Below, piece after piece: positions 26,885-37,158 of a stretch of DNA of 64,000 nt. This DNA comes from Camillea tinctor (lineage: Eukaryota > Ascomycota > Sordariomycetes > Xylariales > Xylariaceae). Position numbers and translations under genes: made by a program. The notes under the pieces are model-generated. The model did not search any database. It saw nothing but the letters and a program-made list of their open reading frames with translations, and was not told the DNA's origin. The stretch spans positions 81,710-145,709 of the forward strand of contig MU394139.1 of NCBI GenBank assembly GCA_022578605.1, read 5' to 3'. Positions within the stretch are counted from its first letter, which is position 1. Each line of letters begins with the position of its first letter.

Positions 26885-28626
26885 TTGATTTTCGACATAA
26901 GCACCATCATGACAGATAATTTCAGTCGCCCCGAGCCATTGTTCGAAATGGACTTCGTTCGCATCCAGCGTAGCTCATCCTCTGTTTTCAGGATTACACT
27001 TGAGCGCGAAAATGAAGACGATATCCGTCTCCTTGTAGATCATGGACTCCAAATTCTTACAGATTCAATGCATACGTATGATTCTGAGGAAGAGTCAAGC
27101 TCTGGGTTCAATTGTAATGCGAAAAAGAGTCAAGGGGGCCGGGTAACATTTTTCATGACATTGAAATATCCGAAAAGGAAACTCTGGATAATATACGCAA
27201 ATACATTATCGACAATGCTGTGGGCGTTTTTCTATGGGTTACCATCATCTTGAAGGATCTCAAAGAAACAGCTGCCGGGGGCATGGTGACATTTGCAGAA
27301 CTAGAGTCTAGACTCAAGTCTCTTCCCTTAGAACTCAATGGACTGTACGATCAAATAATAAACGATCTACGTTCAAAGCTTAGTCACGAGGAACAGCTAA
27401 AGAGTCGAAGAATATTGACATTAATATCCGTATTTGGGGCCTTGGGTGCTTCACTGGATATCTGCGAGCTTTGGGAAGCCCTTGCGGTCCCAGAAGGTGT
27501 CAAACAGGCGCTAGATTCCGAGTTCGATCCAATCGCCAAGAATCAGATCATCGTGCATTCTTGGGCAGGCTTCCGTCGCCAACTCAATAGGTACTGTGGG
27601 CACTTAATTGAAGTTGGGCCACCAAAAATCGTATGGCAAAATCCCCTTAAGAGAGCCTCACATAAAATCTCGATGTTCGATGTAGCGCAATTCATCCATC
27701 GTACCGCTAAGGATTTCTTAGGCACCATCGAACAAACTGACAACTTTTTCATGTCCGAGATCAATGCCCGGGATGAGGTTAAGAAGCTTCTCTTTCGGTA
27801 TGTTGAGATTACACTACCCCCAGAGGCAGCGCGATGTTTCCTGAGGTTTCCCAAAAGCGATAAGAGTACCTGGAAAAGAAACATCGAGCCCCTTATGCAG
27901 TATACGGACAAACACTTCTGCCCTCGAATTGCTTTTGAGAGGCTACTAGACAGTTACATTGATGCTAAATCAGATAAAATTATATTTAATGATACTGAGC
28001 GGTGGGCAATTCCCTGGGATCATGGTTTGGTAGAAGAAACTTTCGCGACCGACTTGAGGTTTTATCCCACAGGTTGGATGCAGAGACTAAAACGCACCTA
28101 TAAACCACGGGTTTTACTTCTTGGGTATGCAGTATACTATGGTTGCCATGAAGGCTTGTATATGGCTGTGCAGCATTTATCTTTTCTTTTCAAAGGCGAA
28201 GCTTACAAAGAGGAAATAGTTGCTATGAAAATAGGTGCTTTGCGAGTAGCAATGGAACGTCATCTTCCTTATCGAAGCATACAAGCTATGAAGTATGTAT
28301 TACTATCTGGTCCAGGAGATTCTACCAGCTGGATCCAAACTCCTTTCAATCGAACGCCAGGTAAGGCCTCCACAGGCGTTCCTAATGCTGGGGATTGTCA
28401 GAAATCTAGCAGCTCCCATAAGAACATAAATAAGCCCAATCGCCCCGGGTTTTATAAAACTGTTCAGGCATGTATTGGTATAATTATGTTCATAATAACG
28501 ACATGGGATAAGACAGGAAAGGGCATAATACTCCCAATAACGGGAAATGGGGAAGCCATTTCGTTCCTCTTAAAGACTCTCAAGGCAGGCCCTATGTCAT
28601 ACGTGGACACTGCTAAGACTTGTTAG
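26885..28626 (+). pseudogene. 5'-truncated, frameshifted NACHT-type NLR remnant
   Basis: Fungal NLR-like STAND proteins control self/non-self responses. This remnant starts at the end of a NACHT domain: an SRPE motif near 26930, then LERENEDDIR and a YDSEEE acidic stretch. The frame from 26885 is open to 27253. The protein then continues in another frame, from about 27118, with FHDIEISEKETLDNIR and NAVGVFLWVTIILKDL, then MVTFAELESRLKSLPLELN, which is standard sequence following the NACHT domain. The change of frame lies between 27118 and about 27150 and fits a one-base loss, perhaps in the G5 run at 27134-27138; no intron of workable length fits. The second frame stays open for 468 codons from its first ATG at 27220. 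The P-loop half of NACHT and the N-terminal effector domain are absent upstream, and no clear WD40 or ankyrin array follows. It is most likely a non-functional relic. Confidence 0.75.
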
Positions 28627-28835
28627 TAAAGATGATACCCTGTATTGGTTACAATTGCATATGGACAATGTACGGATGACCACTTTGCATAAGAACAATA
28701 ATGCCTTAGGCCAGAATGTATCCCCCAACGTCACAATACTATTCAGTTATAGAGAAACATGGTTAGTCCCTAATCCCTCACAACCTCATAAAACTGAGAA
28801 TAAGGGGTCTTCTTCGTCCCCAGTTTAATGATAAA

Positions 28836-28892
28836 GACTATTACGGAGTATATATGAGCTAATAGCCACGAGCTATTAGCGTTCGCTTTTGC
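28836..28892 (+). repeat. dispersed repeat family A, copy 2
   Basis: This closely matches 2919-2977. It contains a nine-base inverted repeat, GCTAATAGC facing GCTATTAGC, followed by the conserved GTTCGCTTTTGC. It starts about 210 nt after the end of the NLR remnant. Confidence 0.6.
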
Positions 28893-29616
28893 CTATAAAA
28901 CCCCCTTTCTATCATTTCATTATTTTATATAAATATATTTAACTGAAAGGCTTTCCTCCCGGTATAATATAACTGAAACTGTCATAAAGCACATATATAT
29001 CTCAAAAGGGAATAATGGCTAAATTCTCGCATGTGGGGACTAGAATAACTAACCTAGTTGAATCGTATCAAAAGAGATTCCGGCCAACGTAGTAGAGCTG
29101 AAAGAATGACCGCCAGAATTGCCTGACAGGTGGAGATTACTCTAGAATAAGACATCCCGTTAAAGTGTTAGTGTGGTACTATGTGTGATCCTGATGTTGC
29201 TATGCTGATGACTGAAAATAAGTGTTCGATAACACGCCCATTGTGAGAGAGTCCGAGGTTTGGAATCTGAAAACTAGAGGTTACAACCCTGGGGCATAGA
29301 TGGTACCGGTAGACAAAAACACTATTCATTCTTATATATCTTTTATCTGTATCCATTTGTGCATCGTAACACTTATGCTCTTCCAATGCAACCCCAACTT
29401 CTGTTCCTAAAATCCTCAACATCTATAAAAAGACTATCTCCTGCGTCTAGAATTACGTCGCAGAAATACACTCATTCTACTAAACAACGTCCAAAACAGA
29501 AATAGATTAAAGAAACTATTTAATAATATAGTTATGTCGGAATACTATCCCCTATCTACCTCATTCTTAGATAGTTTCAGCAATCTTTCACGTCCCAGCC
29601 AAAATTATAATATATA

Positions 29617-29672
29617 TAATACAGAATTAGGGCACCATGACCACTCAGACATTATAGGAAGCTTTTGTCCAC
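29617..29672 (+). repeat. dispersed repeat family B, copy 3
   Basis: This aligns with 2792-2849 and 3341-3402 (core AATACAGAATTAGGGCACCA). It lies about 720 nt downstream of repeat A copy 2, so the A-then-B order seen at 2.9-3.4 kb recurs here with a longer gap. Confidence 0.6.
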
Positions 29673-31483
29673 TTGTCTCAGTTAATTACCCAACCTAACT
29701 ATAACATATTCATACCTTTTCAACCTTCGAAATAGGTGACCATGAGTACATATAGAATGCCAAACTGCATACTAGAAAAAGAAAAAAGAGTAAGAAGAAG
29801 ACATAATATATGTAAATCGAGAACAAGTTACCTAGAACCAAAACCTACTCAACACTCACCTACACCTCCCCTGTCCACCCCCTTCCCCCCCCCCCCCCCT
29901 TTTACCACCATAAGCGCGCTACCAAACGAAAGACACCGAAAAGCCCTCCCCGTTTCATACTCCATAGACAGGAAACATGATGTACGTTGCGCGCGGCACG
30001 TGCAAGTTATGTACGCCAGGTTCGGTAGCACTTGTTCTGCCGTGCTCCCGACTCACGAATTTAGGTCTGCGCCTCGACCTACGATATACAGGATATCATC
30101 GCCACCATCGCACAGCAGACGGGTAGGTGCAGGGCCACGCTTGCAGTCCCATTCAAGCCCCTCCAAACAAGATTAATTCTCCTTTGGAAAAGAAACAGTG
30201 TGAACAGAAGCACATAGTGATCCACGTCCTGTTACTTCATAGGCTATGCATATATATTGTAAGCTCGTGTGACGATGCACCGGAGAAAGAGGAGAGGTAG
30301 GTAAGGACCGGATCTCGTGGCAGCGAATAGTGAGATCGATATGGGCGCCTCATGAGACCTTCTTGCTTACTTGCCCTGGTGTATTTACATGTTCGCATGC
30401 GTTGGCTATCACAAGGCCCCGCAAGGTCTCATCTCAATCGTGCGCAGGAGGACAAGAAGCGCCTGGTGTATCAGACAGATATTACGCGTAGGTACACACA
30501 TGTCTATATCTAGTTTGACAAACTAGTCTCTCATTTCATTCATGAGGAATGAGGAAATAGAAACATATTTGAAGACATAACTATAAATGAGCCATGTTTT
30601 TAACGAATTCTCTATTCATTATATATCTAAAATAGACGTAAAGTGAGAGCTTCATATCATCTCAACTCGATGTATGCATATGTACGCAGGATTTGCACAT
30701 GTCTTGGCAACAGTGATCTAGGACCCCTATCTTCTGAACAACGTCGATAATGACTTTAACGTCTCAACACATATTGATATGGAATCTGACTCGTACTCTA
30801 AATGCCGATTACCTACTAGGTAGGTATCTAACCTTTGCGATAAATCAAAAGTTGTAGTCCTTTTTTGGTAGTCATTTAATTTCCACACACCACCATACCC
30901 TCCTAGCAGCAGCATGTTCCTAGACAACGAGACAAGGTGTATTCTAACTAACCACTAAGATGCCGACTTGAACTACGGAGTATCTCCCGCCGGAAAAATA
31001 AAATCCACGGCACGGGTCGCTTTGCCCGGGACATCACCTACCCACCTTACCATTCACAATACGAGCTTTGCAAATCGTATGTTATTTACTCTGATTGGTC
31101 AATTGCAGGTTACGTTGGAGACAAAATCCAGGACCCCGATCTAGCAGGTCGACCAGAACCAGCCTAGAAATTCCTTGGCTACACCTATTACTATGCTACC
31201 TTAGGCCTCGCGGACGCTGGAGCCCGCCCTAGCAGCAGAGCGCAGCATGACAGGTAACAGATTGACGAGCCTTTGCTCACGAGACGGAATAATTGTTTTT
31301 TTCTGTTGATTTACACGGATAGCACTTCATTCATTGCGTATTCTACAAGTTCGCAACTTACCATTCTTCGAGTGAGTGTTTGGCGGATGCGAGGGTTAGC
31401 ATCCAGAAGGGTTTTTATAAGCAAAGGACCGCCGAAACACAGGCGTCTACGATAACTCGAATCCAGTCAGCGCATCTTCAAAA

Positions 31484-33297
31484 ATGAATATACTCAACTT
31501 TCTCGGCATCGCCTGCGCCGCAGCATCGCCATCTTCTCCAGCGATACGCCACCGCCAAAGCAGCAACCTAGAGTTCGCATCGAAAGGCAACCCGATTCTC
31601 GCGGACGGGAGTTATTACTCCGCCGACCCGGCGCCCCTGGTCGTGAACGGCACCGTGTACATCGTCGCGGGGCGCGACGAGGCCGGGCCGGCCGAAAACG
31701 GGTTCGTCATCAACGAGTGGGAGATCCTATCGACCACCGACCCGAGCCCCGAGGGGGGCGAGTGGACGCTGCATCCCGCGGTGGCGCGCCCCGAAGATGT
31801 TTTCGCCTGGGCGAGCGCCGGTACGGCGTACGCGGCGCAGTTGGTTCAAGGTGCTGACGGGCGGTTTTATCTGTATGCGCCGGTGACACAGCGTGATGCG
31901 GGAGGCGCCACCGATGCATTCGCGATCGGGGTGGGTGTAGCGGACAGCCCACTGGGTCCGTTCGAGGATGCACACCCCGAGGGGCCTATCATCTCGCAGA
32001 CGGTACCTGCGCCAGGAAACGGTATCCAAAACATTGATCCCACGGTGCTCGTGGATGATGACGGCAGAGTGTACATCTATTTCGGCACATTCGGGCAGCT
32101 GCTGGCCTACGAGCTGAGCGCCGATGATATGACGACCATTTTAGGTGAGGGGGCGGCAACGCGTATCGGCTCGTTGACGGGATTCTTCGAAGCGCCATGG
32201 TTGATGAAGCGACAGGGGACGTACTATCTGTTGTATGCAGCAAACAACGCGGGCGCGGACTCGCCCTGCACGCCGACTAGTTACCATGCATGCATCGCAT
32301 ATGGCACGGCCTCGTCCCCCCTCGGTCCGTGGACGTACCGCGGAATCGTGCTAGACATCGTATCATCGACGACCTCGCACCCAGGGGTCTTCGAGCTGAA
32401 TGGGCAGTCGTACCTTGTCAGGCCGGCGTCAAAATACACCCGACTCTCACTTACACAGCCATAAACTTCAACAACCATATTAAGCACAAATTTTCACACA
32501 ATAAAATTTTTAAAAATCATATCAAGAAATAAAGGTCAATAATTTACTTAATTATAAGATTCTAAGTTATTAGGTTATATGGTTATTTGGCTGTTATTAT
32601 TTGAATCAAGAACATCGCTAGGTCAAGTGAGAGTCGGGTGTTTTTTGACGCCAGCCTGCTTGTGTACCACACCCGCGACGCCGAGGGTGGCACCCACTTC
32701 AGACGCAGTGTCGCATTCGACGCACTCGGATGGGACGATAGCACCACGCCGCCGTCCATCCAGAAGGTTACGCAAACGCATCGACCGTCCGAAGACGACT
32801 CGAATACGCCAATTCGAAACATTGCCCTCAGAGCGGTTGCGGAATCCGCAAACGAGACACCGATTCAATATTGGATCGCGGCCATAAACGACGGGCGCAT
32901 CGAGACGAACCCGTTGCCGCCGGACTACTGGTCATCGTACGCGGCAGAGCAGTCCCCCGAGACCAGCACGCTCACATTAACCTGGAACGAGACGGTTCAA
33001 CTGAACGGAACGAGCATGGCTTTCTTCGCAGATCAGCGAGCCGGGTCGAATATTGGCGTACCGCCCCCAGCATCGTGGCACGTAGAGTACTTGGACAACG
33101 CCGGTAGCTGGATTACGGTTTCTCTGTCCGGATCGGGAGAATATCCAACGGAGGCCACCGACTCACCGGCTGAGGTCGGATTTGAGACCATCTCGACGAC
33201 AGCGCTAAGAGCGGTCCTGACGGCTTCAGGCCAAAATGGGCAATTTGGAGGCGTAGGTGTGAAGGAGTTTTTCGCATTTTCTCCGACTGCATCGTAG
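31484..33297 (+). pseudogene. secreted GH43 glycosidase gene split by a MITE insertion
   Basis: This encodes a glycoside hydrolase family 43 enzyme; family members remove arabinose or xylose from plant cell-wall polysaccharides. Residues 1-20 look like a signal peptide. The three expected catalytic acids are visible: Asp48 (YYSADPAPL), Asp185 (NIDPTVLVDDDG) and Glu236 (GFFEAPWLMK); a conserved-type His is at about 299 (TSHPGV). The frame runs from ATG 31484 to codon 311, where a 240-bp element (32419-32658) breaks it and causes a stop at 32464. Coding resumes after the element and ends at 33297 with a beta-rich C-terminal module of about 160 residues that resembles a discoidin/CBM-like domain. 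Leaving out the element and one 5-bp target duplication (245 nt) puts both halves in one frame of 522 codons. No other damage is seen, so the insertion is probably recent. High GC also marks both halves. As it stands, the gene would give only a truncated catalytic domain. The exact substrate is not known. Confidence 0.88.
32419..32658. mobile_element. 240-bp MITE-like element inserted in the GH43 gene
   Basis: The left end (32419-32452) and right end (32625-32658) are 34-bp inverted repeats with only two mismatches, with tips CAGGC and GCCTG. The direct repeat CTTGT (32414-32418 and 32659-32663) is a 5-bp target-site duplication, and the uninterrupted GH43 frame supports these boundaries exactly. 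The interior (about 170 bp) is very AT-rich and encodes nothing. It is non-autonomous. The TIR tip and 5-bp duplication do not fit Tc1/mariner (TA), hAT (8 bp) or PIF/Harbinger (3 bp), so the superfamily is left open. Confidence 0.9.
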
Positions 33298-36200
33298 AGA
33301 GCTAGGTTAGGTAGGTAGGTTAAGGGTTAGAAACGGGGAAAAAAGAAGAAATCCAAATCCATGCACCTCCTAATATGGATATTTTAAGTATGATTGTTTG
33401 TTGGTGGTAATAATCACCGGTTGTTAGGACTACGTATAAGTGGCCGCACCCAGACACAACGTAGAAACCCGTTTGGCTCGAGAGTCTAGATAGTTCTCCT
33501 CGTCTTCCAAAAGGACCGGTCCTGCAAGCTGCAAGTACTGCATTGGCTCAGCATAACGAGATGCAATGTGGTAAACACGATGAGGCCTGAGATGACTTTG
33601 ATTTGTTCGGGTTCATTGGTTGAAGTAGTTAGCTAGAGCTTACTGGGCTTAGGCCCTCTGCTGCTAATAAGTGTCTGTCCGTCCGTGTATGTATGCCAGA
33701 TCTCGACCGGCACGGCCGGATAGGATGGCTTTGATTACGTCGCAGTCAGAGCTCTCTCCATTGGTTTTGCTAGAGATCTAGGCCCTATATCTGTGATCTG
33801 TATTGTATAATGTAGGTATTTTCTGCACTTTTCACATCTGTTGCAAGCACCAACCCTCTGACTCTTCTTTCGACTCCAACAGCAACATGCTCCAATATGT
33901 GATTTGGCATGTGAAGATGGGCGGGGAGTAGACGGTTTTAGCAGGATTGACAGGGACTTGAAGATCTCGGTGGTCCTCACTACTGGCGGGGCTATGTGAC
34001 CAGGATTCTCGGATTCGCGGCAACCCTTACGGTGTCATTCATATACGTATTATCCATTTGCTGTGTTCTGTAGTGTAGATTTCACCCGAAGAAATCGATG
34101 GGCTGGTAGCGGCGAAGTGCACTAGTTACCGAGAAGGTGGATTATAATATGGAGCCTGAATATGTGTTTTGAGTAATGGGTGGATTAGATATGGATTGAG
34201 AGAAAGGACGCGAATGAGGCCGAATCATATGAGAAATTTTCAGCCGAGGTCAACAGAGGTGAAGCTTAGAAATGGATATGAGAATGGGAACGGTAATATA
34301 AGGTGAGAAAAAAATAAATAAAACAACATGAAAAAGTAACCTTACCTAGGATAGGTAGGATATATTATCAAGTTAGCTTACAATATTCCGTGACATTCGT
34401 AATTTAGAACAACAGAAGGTGACCGGTGATCTGGGATTCCGCAGGCGGTACGGAGTTAGATGTTTGGGGGCCATACAAAAAGCTCACCGGCTCATCTAAA
34501 CAAGTCGGCTGAGCTGTACCTCCTATTTGTCCATTTTCATGCGCGCCCATCCAGGGGGGTTGGTCGCATACAATCGTGTTCCAGTGCTCGTTCTAACTGA
34601 CCTACCTATCTACCGGCATGATTTTCTACTCACCAGGTTTTGATGCAATAATATCGACAAGAGAGGAATAGCCCCGAGTTTCACTTGCATACCAAGTGCA
34701 TACCAAGGTTCTTCTCCTTCTCCTGTGCATCTCGAGTCTGCATAGTGGTATCTATGTCGCCCGGGTTTCAGGCGAACCGTCGTTATGTAGGCAGAGAATA
34801 GGGAAGAGAGATAAGGAAGCATATAAGGAAGCATATAGCATGCTCAGCCCGGATCATCGTGATGATGGATGATGTAACGTATTGCCATTCCAGTTCGGTT
34901 TCGCATATAGTTCGATGCCAAATTAGACACTCGGATTGCGTGACCTAAAAACGGAGAAACGAATCTTATCATGTTCAATTCGTATTATCTTTTTTTTTCT
35001 TCTTCTCTTTTTGGGGGGGATCTATTACGATTGGGTACTGTAAACACAGGTAACCCAACCTAGGCGAATGATCCGAAAACGGATTTCTACCGTTAGAGGG
35101 AGAATAAGGACATGCTAAGTTGAAAAGGAAAAAGAAGTTAAAAAAAAAAAAAAAAAGATGTGGCAATTATAGAACACGAGTACTTCATTCATCTCGTGCT
35201 ACAAGCACATGTAAGTAAGTTAGGTTTGATTCATGTCTATGGTAATGGTGGGATGCATTTTCACATGTCAAAACCCATCTGCAAAGTAAACAAGGGTAAA
35301 GATAATGAGGCAAGTAAAAAGGGAGACGAAGCTGGTAAGGAATGTGGATTTCGGGGCTAGGTGCTACACTACATAGGCGCTAGCCGGTGGGTAGGTAGGT
35401 GGGCAGGTGGGAAAGAATGAGAAAGGACTGGGCCAAAAAAAAGAAAAAAAGAAAAGAAAGACTTCATTGATAGGGTCATCCTTGTAAGAACAAGCCAATC
35501 AGAATACAGAAGAGGAGGTAGCATAGTGCAGTAATTCGTTCGAGACAGCCTTGTAATCGTCTGTTATCACCCCACCATAGAAAATAATCCCCACTAGAGC
35601 TCTTCTGCGCTACATTAGTATCAGACCCACTAGAGCATGGCTCTACAGGGGCGCCTGTGACCTCATTGGTTGCTCAGCAGACGTTAGAAGGAATGCATCT
35701 GAGAAATGCGACAACCTAACGCCGCCGATTTCTATCACCATATGTTTATTTTAGGAAAAGCACATGCTTTTTTATATGGTTATTATTATTATTATCATTA
35801 CTATTATTTTATTTCATTTTTTTCTCGCTCTCTTTTTTTCGTACCGGCCTAAAGATTAAGGCAAAGTAGAGAAAAAAAAAAGAAAAAGAAAAAGTAATTA
35901 AAAGTGTGCGACTTCCTCTTCTCTCTGCCTCCTTACCTACTTCCTCACTAATAATCGACCCTCCTTCCCTCATTGTTATCTCAAAGCTTTCCCAACCGGC
36001 CTATCAACTTGACTTACTCATCATTCCTCCTGCTTTATTAACAAGGAGCTATCTTGAAGGGGGTCCCCATCTTCATACCTCCCACCCCTTCTTCCTCTTC
36101 TTTCATCTCTTTCTCTCTCCCTCCCTTTACTTATCTGTACTCGGTCTAAAGAATCGTCATCACCTACACACCATCGTCCTGCATCACCACCACCACTACC

Positions 36201-36529
36201 AAAAAAGAATAATAACATAACCATAACCACCACTATCATTACCAATACTACTACCACTACTACAACTAGTCTTCGAAGAGGAGACCCCGTTCCTCTCAGG
36301 CGGCATCATCTGAATCTGAATAGCTGCATTAGCATCACCGCGTAAGCTTACCCCGCTACCACCATCCTAGTCTTGCCTTTCAGACCTATCCACTAGTGCC
36401 CTTATGCTGTTAACCCGCTTCCTGCTTTGTCTCTGGACTCGATGTTGTCATGTATGCCCGTGTAATGTGTACCAGTAAGCTAACATTCGAGCCTTGTTCC
36501 TATCAGCTACACCACTTCGCATATTCATC
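33298..36529. other. spacer and leader of the CAP20 gene
   Basis: No conserved protein was recognised in 3.2 kb. The first part contains tandem TAGGTAGG units just after the GH43 stop. From about 35870 the sequence becomes rich in pyrimidines, ACC and CAC triplets up to the CAP20 start; this is likely its promoter and 5' UTR. Poly-A and poly-T tracts occur at 34990-35000 and 35140-35157. Confidence 0.5.
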
Positions 36530-37158
36530 ATGTCAGCTCAAGTAAACGGCGAGGTTCACCCCTCCTCTGCAACTATTTCCGTAAGTTCTCCTTTTCGGTC
36601 GCAGACCACTATTATGACACCAAACATGTCTTCGGCTAACCGATGTGCCCATACACTTAGCACATTACCGGTTACCCGGTTATCCACGATGGCCTTACCT
36701 ATTTTAAGCAAACCCCCTACGGCCAGAAGTCGATAGAACTCGGCGACTCAGCCTACCAAACCTTCGCCAAACCCGTCATCCCCTACTTCGCTAAGCCCTA
36801 CCAATACGTCTCGCCCTACGTCCAGAAGGCCGATGCTCTTGGTAACAATGCCCTGACCAAGGTCGACGAACGCCTACCCTCCCTGAAGAAACCCACCAGC
36901 GAGCTTTGGGACGATGGCAAGAGCCTTGTCTTTTTCCCTGTTCGCAAGGGCATTGAAACCAAGGAGCACGTCTTGGATGTTTACAGCACAGAGTACAAGA
37001 AAGTCGGTGGTGATAATCTCGTTGCCTATAGCAAGGCCTTGATCTCGACTGGGCTTGTTGTTACCACCGAGGCCCTCAACTGGATCAGTGACCTTCTGAA
37101 GGCCGGCAAGGTACGGGCCAAGGAGGCATCCGACAATGCTGCTCAAGCGACCCAGTAG
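36530..37158 (+). CDS. CAP20: CAP20-like perilipin (lipid-droplet protein)
   Basis: This resembles Colletotrichum CAP20 and Metarhizium MPL1, small perilipins that coat lipid droplets and influence lipid stores and turgor in infection structures. Two exons are read: 36530-36580 (17 codons) and 36661-37158. The 80-nt intron (GTAAGT to TTAG, with a GGCTAAC branch motif) joins in phase 0 to give 182 residues, the usual family length. Recognisable segments are INTG-like HITGYPVIHDG after the splice, YGQKSIELGDSAYQTF, then PYQYVSPYVQKAD and LPSLKKPTSEL. Most of the C-terminal half is predicted amphipathic helix. The start is set by the ATG in the first exon; the ATG 12 codons upstream in the same frame is less likely. 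Expression in appressoria is known for the family, not shown here. Confidence 0.9.

Larger units (their letters stand above)
28627..31483. other. spacer with repeat copies A2 and B3
   Basis: Between the NLR remnant and the GH43 locus there is no firm gene. An 84-codon ATG frame on the minus strand (29168-29422) and a 146-codon low-complexity frame on the plus strand (29736-30176) have no recognisable motif. Landmarks are repeat copies at 28836-28892 and 29617-29672, a C15 run at 29885-29899 and two TACGGAGTA motifs (28842-28850, 30974-30982). Confidence 0.5.

Noticed and set aside
27118..27180. Intron instead of a frameshift in the NLR remnant
   Set aside because: The only donor (GTAACA at 27142) pairs with acceptors about 35 nt away, too short for a fungal intron, and would remove conserved residues.
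29736..30176. 146-codon plus-strand frame
   Set aside because: Low-complexity Pro/Ser sequence around a C15 run, no motif, no splice support.
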